NCBI GenBank assembly: GCA_021413845.1
Contig: JAIOPP010000008.1
Location: 186,001 to 250,000, forward strand
Reading direction: 5' to 3'
From: Planctomycetia bacterium
Lineage (GTDB): Bacteria > Planctomycetota > Planctomycetia > Pirellulales > PNKZ01
Length of the DNA: 64,000 nucleotides
A program made the translations under genes and the position numbers. Shown here piece by piece: positions 1 through 8,743 of the stretch (its first letter is position 1; each line of letters begins with the position of its first letter). The notes beneath the pieces are model-generated. The model was not told the origin of the DNA. It did not search any database and worked only from the letters and a program-made list of their open reading frames with translations.

Positions 1-12
1 CAACTTGTGCAT

Positions 13-2247
13 CTAACGAATTCCCCGTGTCGGAGCGCGTCGGGCCGGTAAGCGTTGCATCTGGAGAACCAGTTCGCGCCACGGAGCGGCTCCGCGCACG
101 ATTCCCGTTCTTTCCAAACGAACGGCCCATTGTAGCACCTCGTCCGGCGCGACGTTATCGCCCCACGGCGAGTTTCGCAGGCGGGCCGCGACGGCCGTGG
201 CGATCGTCGCCAGTTGCAATTGCGGCGGGGATTTATCGAACGTTCCCCCGAGCATCGCGCGGGTGATTTTCTGGGTCGCCTCTTGCGCCGAGCCGTCCGC
301 GGGGTCTTGCCAGCGCAGCACGGCGGTCGCCGCCAACGGATCTTTCCCCCCGTTGAATTGCACCTCATAGAGCAAGGTTCCCGTCTGACCGGCGTTCAGA
401 TCGATCTCGACGGGATGGGGGGCGAGCCCCGTCACGGCCGTCGGTTCGTGCCCGACCAAGCGATAGGCGACGACGGTTTGCGGGTTGAAGGTCACCGTGA
501 GCGAGGCCCGTTTGGCGACCGTCTGGCTCCGGCCTCCGAGGGCTTCGAGCAAGGCGCTCCGCATCCGTTCGCCGGTGTCGGCCGCAAAGACCCGACCGCT
601 TCGCCGCCGGACGAGCCCGTCCCAGGCCGTGGCCTCGGGCTCATTGCGCACGTCGATCAGATCGAAGCCGAGCTGCCGCGCAGCCGAAGTCTTGAGGAGT
701 TGCTCGACGAGATAAATTCCGTCGGCGTTGGTCTCGTCCAAGGCGTCGCTCACGACGACGACGCGCCGCTCCATGTTCTTCGGCGGCTCTCGTCGTCCGG
801 CGACGGCGATCGTCTGGAGAACTCCTTCCGCGAGGTTTCCTCCGCCGTCGGCGTGCAGCCAATCGACTGCCGCCAATAGTTGCTCGAGCTCGGCTCGGCC
901 GGCATCTTCGACGACGACGGGATTCGCTCCCCCCAGCGCGACGAGCGTCAACCGATCCGTAGCGCTCAGGCTTTCGATGAGCGTCTTCAACGCCCGCTTC
1001 GCCATCGCCAGCTTGCCGCCGACGCGCATACTTTCGGTCACGTCGATGCCGATCGTCAGGTGCATCGGCTTGCGCGCCGCAGCCGGCAACTCGCGGGCCT
1101 GCACCGACAGTTGCAACAGCCGACTGATCCGTTCCGGGTCGGCCGGGTTCACCGGCATCGGGTTCGGAGTCGCCGGAGCTTGTGCCGCCGCACCGGTCGG
1201 GCTCCAAGGAGCGATGGCGCCGGCGACGTATAACCGCGCGGACTTATCGCTGGGTCGACCGTAGCCGAAGTCGACCGCTGCGAGGAAGTCTTCCGGTCGC
1301 GCTTGATCGAACGTCGGCCATTCGCCGGCGGCGAGCGCAGCGCGGACCGCTTCGTAGCCGGCCGTGTCGTGCGACAGCGGCACGATCGAAGTCGGGAACT
1401 CGCGCGTCGACACCGACGGGAAGATGCCGTAGTCGAGCAAGAACTTTCGGTCGCCGGCATTGAGCCGCGCATCGATCCCGCGCGGTTTGCGCAGGGCAGG
1501 GCGGGCCAAGTCGGGGAGCGTGTCCGCAGGGCGCGCGCCGCGCACATCGCCGGCGTCGGGCAAGGTCCCCATCGCCCAAGCGACCGATTGAAAGATATCG
1601 GCCCGACCCGAGCGGGCGGCCGAAAGTCGACGCCGATCGGCATCGCGAATCCGGGTGTATTCCGTTTCGATCGGCTCGGCGGCGGTCGCCGTCAGCGGGC
1701 TCGACGCAGCGATCGCAACGGGGGAAATATCCCGATATTCGTTCGGAGTCGCACGCTTCGGCACATGCAACTCTTCGACCCCTTGCTCTCGCGGCGAGAC
1801 GTCGACCACGCTCGAAGCGATGAACGGAGCAGGGCCGAGCCGAGTGCCGAACAGGCTCCCGTAGTGGGCGACGAAGAGAGCCGCTTCCCAAGTAGCCAAC
1901 AACAGAAACAGCGCCGCCATCGTGAGCATGCGCCGCACGGCGATCGGCCGGCGCGCGGCGATCGACCGCAAGCGATAGTGCAAGCCCCAAGGGATCGTCA
2001 CGGCGCGCAGACGAGCGTCGAACGCAGCCTCGCCGGCTTGCGCTGCCGCAGTCGCCGCTTGCTCTTCGGCGACGACGGCCCCGAGCCGCGCGTGCAGCCC
2101 GCCCGGCACGGGCACGGCGAGCAGTTGCCGTTCGAGCGGGTCGACCTCATCGACGATGCTCGACAACCGCGCGTGCCACGCACGCGGCACGCGCACTTGG
2201 CGCAGCAGCGCGTCGAGTTGGTCGTCGGATCGAGGTTCGGCCGGCAT
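13..2247 (-). CDS. Membrane-anchored VWA (YfbK-like) protein, candidate anti-sigma factor
   Basis: A 744-residue protein with a short soluble N-terminus, one membrane segment (about 106-126) and a large C-terminal part. The N-terminus carries three related motifs, each roughly V-x-V-P-x-G-L-H-A-R-L, near residues 16-31, 43-58 and 81-96. A von Willebrand A domain begins near 396 with a MIDAS-type DVTES motif (402-406). The preceding stretch (about 308-335) resembles the region before the VWA domain in YfbK proteins. The gene follows an ECF sigma factor gene by 42 bases on the same strand. One membrane span with the repeats on the probable cytoplasmic side would suit an anti-sigma factor with a periplasmic VWA sensor. 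The VWA call is firm; the anti-sigma role is inferred from topology and neighbour only. Confidence 0.85.
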   Translation of the reverse strand: MPAEPRSDDQLDALLRQVRVPRAWHARLSSIVDEVDPLERQLLAVPVPGGLHARLGAVVAEEQAATAAAQAGEAAFDARLRAVTIPWGLHYRLRSIAARRPIAVRRMLTMAALFLLLATWEAALFVAHYGSLFGTRLGPAPFIASSVVDVSPREQGVEELHVPKRATPNEYRDISPVAIAASSPLTATAAEPIETEYTRIRDADRRRLSAARSGRADIFQSVAWAMGTLPDAGDVRGARPADTLPDLARPALRKPRGIDARLNAGDRKFLLDYGIFPSVSTREFPTSIVPLSHDTAGYEAVRAALAAGEWPTFDQARPEDFLAAVDFGYGRPSDKSARLYVAGAIAPWSPTGAAAQAPATPNPMPVNPADPERISRLLQLSVQARELPAAARKPMHLTIGIDVTESMRVGGKLAMAKRALKTLIESLSATDRLTLVALGGANPVVVEDAGRAELEQLLAAVDWLHADGGGNLAEGVLQTIAVAGRREPPKNMERRVVVVSDALDETNADGIYLVEQLLKTSAARQLGFDLIDVRNEPEATAWDGLVRRRSGRVFAADTGERMRSALLEALGGRSQTVAKRASLTVTFNPQTVVAYRLVGHEPTAVTGLAPHPVEIDLNAGQTGTLLYEVQFNGGKDPLAATAVLRWQDPADGSAQEATQKITRAMLGGTFDKSPPQLQLATIATAVAARLRNSPWGDNVAPDEVLQWAVRLERTGIVRGAAPWRELVLQMQRLPARRAPTRGIR

Positions 2248-2289
2248 GATAATTCGGTTTACTGAAGAATCGAGGTACGAAGGAAGCGG

Positions 2290-2796
2290 TTAAACGGAGT
2301 GCTTGTGCGCGGCTTGCAGCAACTCGCGCAAGCGGTTGCGGGCCCGACTGACGCGCGACAGAACCGTGCCGATCGGAATGCCCAGCAGGTCGGCGGTCTC
2401 TTGATGCGTCAGTTCGCCGACGACGACGAGGAGCAACGTCTCGCGCAAGTCGGCATGGAGTCGTTCGAGCGCATGTTGCATGTCGTCGGTGTATTGGTCG
2501 TCGATCGGATCGGCATCGTGAACGGCGAGCGTGTCCAGTTCGTCGCCGCCGGTTCGTTCGCCCGAGTCGCGACGTCGCCAGCGATCGACGGCCCGTCGGC
2601 GGAGGATCGACATCAGCCAGGCGCGGTCGCCACGGTCGGCTTCGTAGCGCTCGCGGCTTTTCCAGACCGAACGAAACGTTTCCTGCACGACATCCTCGGC
2701 GGCATGCGCGTCCCCCATCAGCCGATAGGCGGTGCGATACAATGCATCGCCGTGCTCGCCGATCAGCCGATTGAACTCCGCCTGTGCTAGTGCCAA
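2290..2796 (-). CDS. ECF-type RNA polymerase sigma factor
   Basis: A 168-residue sigma-70 family protein of ECF size. Region 2 is clear near residues 8-75 (AEDVVQETF, then RAWLMSILRRRAVDRWRRR), and region 4 near 110-160 contains the helix-turn-helix ELTHQETADLLGIPIGTVLS. Regions 1 and 3 are absent, as expected for ECF factors. The only start that preserves region 2 is TTG at 2796, with a GGAG about 10 bases upstream; no ATG precedes conserved region 2. It is the first gene of a two-gene unit with the VWA membrane protein, the usual order for a sigma/anti-sigma pair. A strong inverted repeat lies about 100-160 bases upstream. Target genes cannot be read from the window. Confidence 0.93.
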   Translation of the reverse strand: MALAQAEFNRLIGEHGDALYRTAYRLMGDAHAAEDVVQETFRSVWKSRERYEADRGDRAWLMSILRRRAVDRWRRRDSGERTGGDELDTLAVHDADPIDDQYTDDMQHALERLHADLRETLLLVVVGELTHQETADLLGIPIGTVLSRVSRARNRLRELLQAAHKHSV

Positions 2797-3146
2797 GTCG
2801 CGATTCTCCGGTCGGTCGAGCCGTCGGGCTTGCGGAAGTCGGGCTCGAAGCGGGGGATGCGTGCGTCGATCGTATGGGGGCAGCGGGCTATTCGGGCCGG
2901 GGGGCGAAGTTTATTCCCCGCCGGACAATTCGCCCGCGGCGGGAATAAACCGGCCCGGCCTGCCGCGAACCGGCTCTTACCGTAAGCGCCCGCACGATTT
3001 AGGCGCCTGCCGTACCGTTTTCGCGTTTCCTCCTCCAGGTCGTCCTATAGAATAACACTGATTCCTCGCAAGATTGCCGGCCGAGTCGCAGTTTTGACAG
3101 GGAGCGTGTTCTTTCGCCCAAGGACTGTTTTCCCAAAGGGACCGTC
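2797..3146. other. Divergent intergenic region with a large hairpin
   Basis: A 350-base gap between the leftward sigma gene and the rightward membrane-protein gene. It holds the inverted repeat listed at 2894-2956 and presumably both promoters. I see no coding frame with protein-like composition and no RNA gene. Confidence 0.6.
2894..2956. repeat. Nested inverted repeat (possible operator or cruciform)
   Basis: Inner arms GTTTATTCCCCGCCG (2909-2923) and CGGCGGGAATAAAC (2937-2950) pair over 14 bases with a single extra C in the left arm; the spacer is 13 bases. Outer arms GGGCCGG (2894-2900) and CCGGCCC (2950-2956) extend the symmetry, sharing one base with the inner right arm. No T-run follows on either strand, so it is not an ordinary intrinsic terminator. 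Its place between two divergent genes suggests regulation; this is inference. Confidence 0.6.
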
Positions 3147-4211
3147 GTGCTTAATTTCCGTACGAAAGAAGGCCGAGCCGCCAGCCGACCCACGAACTAT
3201 CTCGGGCACAAGTTTCAACGCCCCTGGATCATCGGGTTGTTCGTGCTCGCCGGCGGGTTGTGGTTGGTGCGCGGCGGCGATCCGGCGAAGTTTTCCCGCA
3301 TGTTCGGGCAACGGGGCGAGGTGCAGGTCGCCTTGGCCGACGGCAACTTCAAAGACAACGCCGTCGAAAAGCCGGCGGCCGTCGTGCGGCCGGGGGAAGT
3401 GAAAGCGGTCGGTCCGCGCCCGGAGAACCCGGTCGAAGGGAAGCGGCTGTTTCACAACGTCGACCCTAAGCTGTTCACTACGCTCGAAGACGACGCGGTG
3501 CATCGCTTCGAAGAACAGAAGAGTTTCTTCACGTTGTTGAAGACGCTCGAAGGGGCCGACGAGCGCGATATCGACTTAGCCTCGTCCGGTCGACGCAACT
3601 TCCGCCAACTCTTCGAGCAAACGGACGACTACCGCGGCGAGATCGTGACCGTGGCCGGTATCGTGCGGAGGATCGTGCCGCAGCCGGCGAACGAGAACCC
3701 GCAAGGAATTAAGAAGTTCTACGAGGTCTGGATCGAACCGACCGGCGGGCGGCTGCCGATCGCGATCGATTGCCTGGAGATGCCGCGAGATTATCCCGTC
3801 GGCGGCAACTCTGCCCAGTATGTCGAGGCGACCGGTTTCTATTACAAGCGCCTCGGCTACCCGGGCGAGCCGGATGCGCGCACGAAGAAAGAGGTGTTTC
3901 GCTCGGCGCCGCTGGTGTTGGCGAAGACTTTGCGCTGGACTCCGCAAGCCGCTCCGCAGGAGCAGATCGCGCAAGCCGGCGATGCCGCGATGGCCGATAT
4001 CCCCGGCTTGCCGAAAGGGCTGCCGGTCAAATGGATGATGCCGCTGCTCGGCCTAGGAATCGTGTTGATGATCGTGTTGGCCGTCTGGTCGTTTCGTTTG
4101 TCGCGCAGTTCGGTCTTGGATCGCAACGGTCCGATCGTCGGCCGCGCACGTCGTGCCGCCGAAGCGGCTCAAGCTCCGCAGAATCTCAACAAGCTAAAGA
4201 TCGACCCATGA
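3147..4211 (+). CDS. Bitopic membrane protein, first of a tandem related pair
   Basis: A 354-residue protein I do not recognise. It has a membrane segment near each end (about 27-42 and 296-316), so the roughly 250-residue middle is probably extracytoplasmic. The middle contains a GEIVTVAGIVRRIV stretch, then YEVWIEP, then a D-x-LEMPRDYPVG motif and a closing APLVLAKTL. The same order of motifs recurs in the next gene, so the two are diverged paralogues. The start is GTG at 3147; an earlier start would not add a signal sequence. The last bases overlap the next gene as ATGA, implying translational coupling. Function unknown; the G-x-(V/L)-T-V-A-G pattern suggests an OB-like beta fold, weakly. 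Confidence 0.8.
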   Translation: MLNFRTKEGRAASRPTNYLGHKFQRPWIIGLFVLAGGLWLVRGGDPAKFSRMFGQRGEVQVALADGNFKDNAVEKPAAVVRPGEVKAVGPRPENPVEGKRLFHNVDPKLFTTLEDDAVHRFEEQKSFFTLLKTLEGADERDIDLASSGRRNFRQLFEQTDDYRGEIVTVAGIVRRIVPQPANENPQGIKKFYEVWIEPTGGRLPIAIDCLEMPRDYPVGGNSAQYVEATGFYYKRLGYPGEPDARTKKEVFRSAPLVLAKTLRWTPQAAPQEQIAQAGDAAMADIPGLPKGLPVKWMMPLLGLGIVLMIVLAVWSFRLSRSSVLDRNGPIVGRARRAAEAAQAPQNLNKLKIDP

Positions 4212-5908
4212 TTCGCCTTCATCGTTGGTTCTCTCGGTCGCAGATCGTCGTACGAAACAGTTCCGGCCCGGCACGGCTTAGCATGACGCTGCTTGGTGCG
4301 ATGCTGGTCGTCGTGGCGTGTGATTCCTTACCGATCGCAAAGGGGCAGGAGCCCGCGAAGCCGGCCCCTACGGCTACCGCGCCGACTCCTTCAGCTACGG
4401 CTCCTGCAACGCCGGCCCCGTCGGCAACGAAGCCTGAAGCCGCGAAGCCCGAAGCGACGAAGCCGGCCGCTACGACCAATGAACCGGTGCCGACCGTCGA
4501 GTTGAAGCTTCCATCGCTCGGGGGCCCGATGGCGGCGCCGCCGAAAGCGAAAGAGCCGGCCGCCGACGACGAGCTTGGGCAATTGCTTTTCAGCACGGGC
4601 ATCGACGACATTCTGCTCGGCAAATTCCTCGACGGCCGCCCACTCGCCGGGGTCGAACGGCAACCGCTCGTCGGGCTGTTTTCTTCGATCCGGCAATTCA
4701 AACCCGCGGACATCGAAGACCTGAAAGCGAAGGCGAAGCAGCCGAGCGCGTTCGCGGCCGGACCCGCGCGCGGCAAGCTGTGGGAACTCGAAGGACGTTT
4801 GAAATCGATCACGGTCGACGAATTCACCGACGCCGAAATCGAACGAGTCTATGCCGACGTCATCGCGCGCCTCAAAGAAGAGCCGCCGAAGCTGCCGGCC
4901 AACGATATCCGCCGCTTCTTCTATCGCTGCACGATCGAATTCGGCGAAGCCCATGCTCCGGTCACGGTCGTGGCGCTGCGCATGCCCGAGGCGTTGCTCG
5001 CGCTGCATCGCAATCTCGCGGAGCAGCCGTTGAAGGTCGGCGAGGTGCTTAAGGTCGACGAGCGCGTGACCGTCGCCGGGCTCTTCCTCAAGAGCCTCGG
5101 CGAGAAGCCGGGCGAGCAACCGCTCCTCGTGACGTATCGCCCGGCGTGGCATCCCGACACGCCGCTCGGCAAGCTCGGCATGGACTATGGTCTATTCGAT
5201 GACGTCCGACTCACCGCTTCCGACTTAGCGAACGAGCGCGAATGCTTTTTTCAACTCATGGCCGCGATGAAGCGCGCGGAGTTCGGCGAACTGTTGGACC
5301 TCACGACGGAAAACTATTCCGTCGTGCCGTTGTTCAACAGCGCCAAGTCGATGCACGGCAAACTCACGGCGCTCACCGGCACCGCGCGGCGTGCCACGCT
5401 CGTTCGCGTCCCCTATCCGGATATCCATCGCCGCTTCGGGATCGACCACTACTACGAAGTCGCGATCTTCACGGCCGACTCGCGCGACAACCCGTTGATC
5501 TTCGATCTCTTGGAGCTTCCTCCCGGATTCCCCGAAGGAGACGATATCCATGTCGAGGTGCGCATTCCCGGCACCTTCCTCACCGGCTTCGTCTACGATC
5601 GCGATGCGACCGACAAAGAGCAATCGAAGGGGATCAAGCCGCTCGCGCAGAAAGCGCCGCTGCTGATCGGCAAGACCCTCTATCGCTATCAAGCGAAGGA
5701 CGAGAAGGCCGGCTCGTTCGATTGGTACGTCAGTGGCCTGATCTTGCTCGGCGCTTTAGCGCTCGGGGCGGTCGGCTGGGCCACGATGCGCGGCGACCGC
5801 AAAACGCGCAAGATCATGGAGCACACGAATGCCCCACCGACGGGTACTTCGCTCAACGACCTCAAGGGCGACTTCCGCAACGGGCCCGACTTCAGCAACC
5901 TAGAGTGA
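4208..5908 (+). CDS. Membrane or lipoprotein, second of a tandem related pair
   Basis: A 566-residue protein starting at the ATG inside the ATGA overlap with the previous gene. The N-terminus has a hydrophobic stretch ending in VVVAC (Cys 38), a possible lipobox. A long Ala/Pro/Thr/Lys low-complexity linker follows (about 48-95). A second membrane segment lies at about 506-526. The C-terminal half repeats the motif order of the upstream protein: GKLTALTGTARRA, YYEVAIF, LIFDLLELPPGFPEG and APLLIGKTL. A less clear copy may precede it around residues 200-330. The pair is probably co-translated and may form a complex in the envelope. No enzyme motif is visible and I assign no function. Real gene; function unknown. 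Confidence 0.8.
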   Translation: MIRLHRWFSRSQIVVRNSSGPARLSMTLLGAMLVVVACDSLPIAKGQEPAKPAPTATAPTPSATAPATPAPSATKPEAAKPEATKPAATTNEPVPTVELKLPSLGGPMAAPPKAKEPAADDELGQLLFSTGIDDILLGKFLDGRPLAGVERQPLVGLFSSIRQFKPADIEDLKAKAKQPSAFAAGPARGKLWELEGRLKSITVDEFTDAEIERVYADVIARLKEEPPKLPANDIRRFFYRCTIEFGEAHAPVTVVALRMPEALLALHRNLAEQPLKVGEVLKVDERVTVAGLFLKSLGEKPGEQPLLVTYRPAWHPDTPLGKLGMDYGLFDDVRLTASDLANERECFFQLMAAMKRAEFGELLDLTTENYSVVPLFNSAKSMHGKLTALTGTARRATLVRVPYPDIHRRFGIDHYYEVAIFTADSRDNPLIFDLLELPPGFPEGDDIHVEVRIPGTFLTGFVYDRDATDKEQSKGIKPLAQKAPLLIGKTLYRYQAKDEKAGSFDWYVSGLILLGALALGAVGWATMRGDRKTRKIMEHTNAPPTGTSLNDLKGDFRNGPDFSNLE

Positions 5909-6127
5909 GCCCCAGGAAAAGCGTCGCACGGCGGCACGACAAGCAACTGCACGACCGGCAGCGGCAAGGTCTGCCCAACCCGTACTTTTGCCTTTCCGCT
6001 CCTTCTCCGAAAACCATTTGACGCGACTCTTCGCGCGGTCGAAGATGTTGGATGCCTTCGGTTCGGCTGCCCACCTGCTTACCGCCCGCCCTATCCGCCG
6101 TCGCCCGTCGCGTCGCGAGGAGCCTCC

Positions 6128-8659
6128 ATGCTGCGTCCGTCGTTCCCGTTTCTGTTTGCCTCGCTGACGGCTCTTTGCGCAGACTCATTCGGCGAAGCCG
6201 CCCGCAGCGCCGCTCCGCCCGTAGCGAAGGGGACTGCATCTAACGGAACAGCCTCGAGCGTCGCCGCACCCAAACCGAACCAGCCTACGCCGAGCGCGAC
6301 GAAGCCCGCCGCTGCACCGAACAAAACTCCCGCACCAAATAAAACTCCGGCACCGAACGGCACCGCTGTACCGCCGACACCCGCCGCGCCCGACAAAGCC
6401 GCTCCGCAAGAGCCGGCTCCGCTCCTGCCCGGCCATTCCTACCACGGCGATGCCTTCGACGAAGGTCCGCGCCAGGCCGCGTACCTGATGGACGGCATGG
6501 GGAACGTCTCGTTTCCGATCACGACGAAAGATCCGCAAGCGCAGAAGTTCTTCAACCAAGGGATCGCCCAACTCCACGGCTTCTGGTATTTCGAGGCCGA
6601 GCGCTCGTTCCGCCAAGTCGCCGCGCTCGATCCCGATTGCGGGATGGCCTACTGGGGTATGGCGATGGCGAACATCAACACGCTGAAGCGGGCCGAGAAG
6701 TTCATCGCCGAAGCAGTCAAGCGCCGCGAGAAAGCAAGTCCGCGCGAACGAACGTGGATCGATGCCTGGAGCGCTTACTACAAGGCCGACCCGAAGCAAG
6801 ACAAGCCCCGTCGGCAAGCGCTCATCCGCGCGCTCGAAGGGCTCGTGCAAGACTTCCCGGACGATGCCGAGGCCAAGGCGTTCCTCGTCCTCCAGATTTG
6901 GTACAACCGCGGGCCGATGCCGATCTCGAGCCATCAAGCGGTCGACGCGCTAATCGATCAGATCCTCGTGCTGAACCCCATGCATCCGGTGCATCACTAC
7001 CGCATCCATCTGTGGGACGACGAGAAGGCGAGCCGCGCTTTGAAGTCGGCGGCTCTCGGCGGGCAAGCCACTCCCGGCATCGCCCACATGTGGCACATGC
7101 CGGGCCATACGTTCTCGAAGCTCGAGCGCTATGCCGATGCCGCGTGGCAACAAGAAGCCGCCTCGCGCACCGACCATGCCTACATGATGCGCGACTTCGT
7201 CTTGCCCGACCAAATTCACAACTACGCGCACAACCACGAATGGCTCATTCGCGATCTCAGCCTCTCCGGTCGCCCGCGCTACGGCGTCGAGCTGGCGAAG
7301 AACCTGAGCGAGATGCCCCGTCATCCGAAGTACAACACGATCGGCCGAGGGGGCTCGTCGCAGTATGGGCGGGCCCGCGTGATGGACGTGCTGCAGCGCT
7401 ACGAACTTTGGACCGATCTCATTGCGCTGGCCGACACGCCGTATCTGGAAGCGACCGACGTCCCGCGCGAGCAAGTGAAGCGGCTCCGGACGTTGGGAGT
7501 CGCCGCGAACGAAACCGGCGACATCACGCGCGGCAAGAAATACGCCGCCGAGCTCGATGCTATGCTCGTCCGCGATCAAAAAGCGCAACAGGAAGCTGGC
7601 GACAAAGCCGAGGCCGCGGCGAAGCAAAAGAAAGAGCCGCAAGACAAGATCACGAAGGCCCGCAACGATGCGATGAACCCGCTCCGCGCACAAATCTCGC
7701 TGGTGGAAGCGGCGCTCGCCGACATGCGGGCCCATGCCGCGATCCGCGACGAGCGCTACCCCGACGCGATCGAGCAACTCAAGAAAGCCGGCACCACGGG
7801 GGGCGAGCTGCTCTCGCGCGTCAACCTCGCGGCAGGGAAGAAAGACGAAGCCGAGAAGCTGGCCCGCAGCGCAGCCGCTTCGGGCAAAGCCCAGGTCGTG
7901 CCGGAGGCGAATTTGGTTTACGTGTTATGGAAGTGCGGCAAAGCGGACGAGGCGAAGAAGCTGTTCGCCGAACTGCGCACGCTCGCCGGCAAGGCCGATC
8001 TCGACACGCCGCCGCTCGAACGCTTGAAGCCGCTGGCGGCGGAATTGAAATGGCCGGCCGATTGGCGCACCCCGGCGCCGCCCGGCAAGGACATCGGTGT
8101 GCGACCCGCGCTCGACTCGCTCGGGCCGATCCATTGGGAAGCGCCGGCCGCGCCGCAGTTCGCCCTGACGACGCTCGACGGGAAGTCGATCTCGCTCGAA
8201 AGCGTGCGGGGGCGGAACGTCGTGCTGTTGTTCTATCTCGGCACCGGTTGCCTCCACTGCACCGAGCAACTGAAAGCCTTTGCGGCGATCCATAAAGACT
8301 ACGAAAGCGCAGGGATCGAAGTCGTCGCCGTCAGCACCGACACGCCGGCCGTGTTGCGTGCCGCGCAAACGGCGCTCAAGCCGGCCGAGCGCTATCCGTT
8401 CGCCCTCACGTCGAACGAAGACCTCGCGCTCTTCAAAAAGTATCGCGCCTACGACGACTTCGAAAAGCAACCGCTTCACGCCACGGTGTTCATCGACCGC
8501 GCCGGCGCGCTGCGCTGGCGCGATGCCGGAGCCGATCCGTTTATGGACGCGAAGTTCCTCTTGGAGGAAGCGAAGCGTCTGACGTCGTTCGCGTCTCCTA
8601 CCAACGCGCCGAGCAAAGCCGCGCCGACGACCACGACCGCGGCCCGCGCCGCCGAGTAG
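6128..8659 (+). CDS. Secreted TPR protein with C-terminal redoxin domain
   Basis: An 843-residue exported protein. The ATG follows a good GAGGAG ribosome site. A signal peptide is followed by a low-complexity Ala/Pro/Lys/Thr stretch (about 35-100) with repeats of APNKTP. The central 130-650 region is helical with TPR-like elements (for example FFNQGIAQLHGFWYFEAERSF, reminiscent of TPR proteins that sum household-type repeats) and several His/Trp-rich motifs (HHYRIHLWDD, HMWHMPGHTF). The C-terminal 160 residues are an AhpC/TSA-type redoxin with GTGCLHC, a CxxC-like site in which the first Cys lies where thioredoxins carry their nucleophile. The fusion suggests a periplasmic thiol oxidoreductase with a protein- or metal-binding partner domain; the substrate cannot be seen. 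Confidence 0.88.
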   Translation: MLRPSFPFLFASLTALCADSFGEAARSAAPPVAKGTASNGTASSVAAPKPNQPTPSATKPAAAPNKTPAPNKTPAPNGTAVPPTPAAPDKAAPQEPAPLLPGHSYHGDAFDEGPRQAAYLMDGMGNVSFPITTKDPQAQKFFNQGIAQLHGFWYFEAERSFRQVAALDPDCGMAYWGMAMANINTLKRAEKFIAEAVKRREKASPRERTWIDAWSAYYKADPKQDKPRRQALIRALEGLVQDFPDDAEAKAFLVLQIWYNRGPMPISSHQAVDALIDQILVLNPMHPVHHYRIHLWDDEKASRALKSAALGGQATPGIAHMWHMPGHTFSKLERYADAAWQQEAASRTDHAYMMRDFVLPDQIHNYAHNHEWLIRDLSLSGRPRYGVELAKNLSEMPRHPKYNTIGRGGSSQYGRARVMDVLQRYELWTDLIALADTPYLEATDVPREQVKRLRTLGVAANETGDITRGKKYAAELDAMLVRDQKAQQEAGDKAEAAAKQKKEPQDKITKARNDAMNPLRAQISLVEAALADMRAHAAIRDERYPDAIEQLKKAGTTGGELLSRVNLAAGKKDEAEKLARSAAASGKAQVVPEANLVYVLWKCGKADEAKKLFAELRTLAGKADLDTPPLERLKPLAAELKWPADWRTPAPPGKDIGVRPALDSLGPIHWEAPAAPQFALTTLDGKSISLESVRGRNVVLLFYLGTGCLHCTEQLKAFAAIHKDYESAGIEVVAVSTDTPAVLRAAQTALKPAERYPFALTSNEDLALFKKYRAYDDFEKQPLHATVFIDRAGALRWRDAGADPFMDAKFLLEEAKRLTSFASPTNAPSKAAPTTTTAARAAE

Positions 8660-8700
8660 CTCGACCCGCCGACGTTCTCACCGTTCTGAATGATCACTAC

Positions 8701-8730
8701 CGAATTTATTAACACCGAATTTATTAACAC
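8701..8730 (+). repeat. Tandem 15-bp direct duplication
   Basis: Two perfect adjacent copies of CGAATTTATTAACAC at 8701-8715 and 8716-8730, AT-rich in a GC-rich setting. It sits just before the signal-peptide ATG of the next gene. If translation began at the upstream ATG (8690) it would encode EFINT twice, an unlikely leader, which supports the start at 8744. Confidence 0.8.
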
Positions 8731-8743
8731 TGAGACGCGCAGC

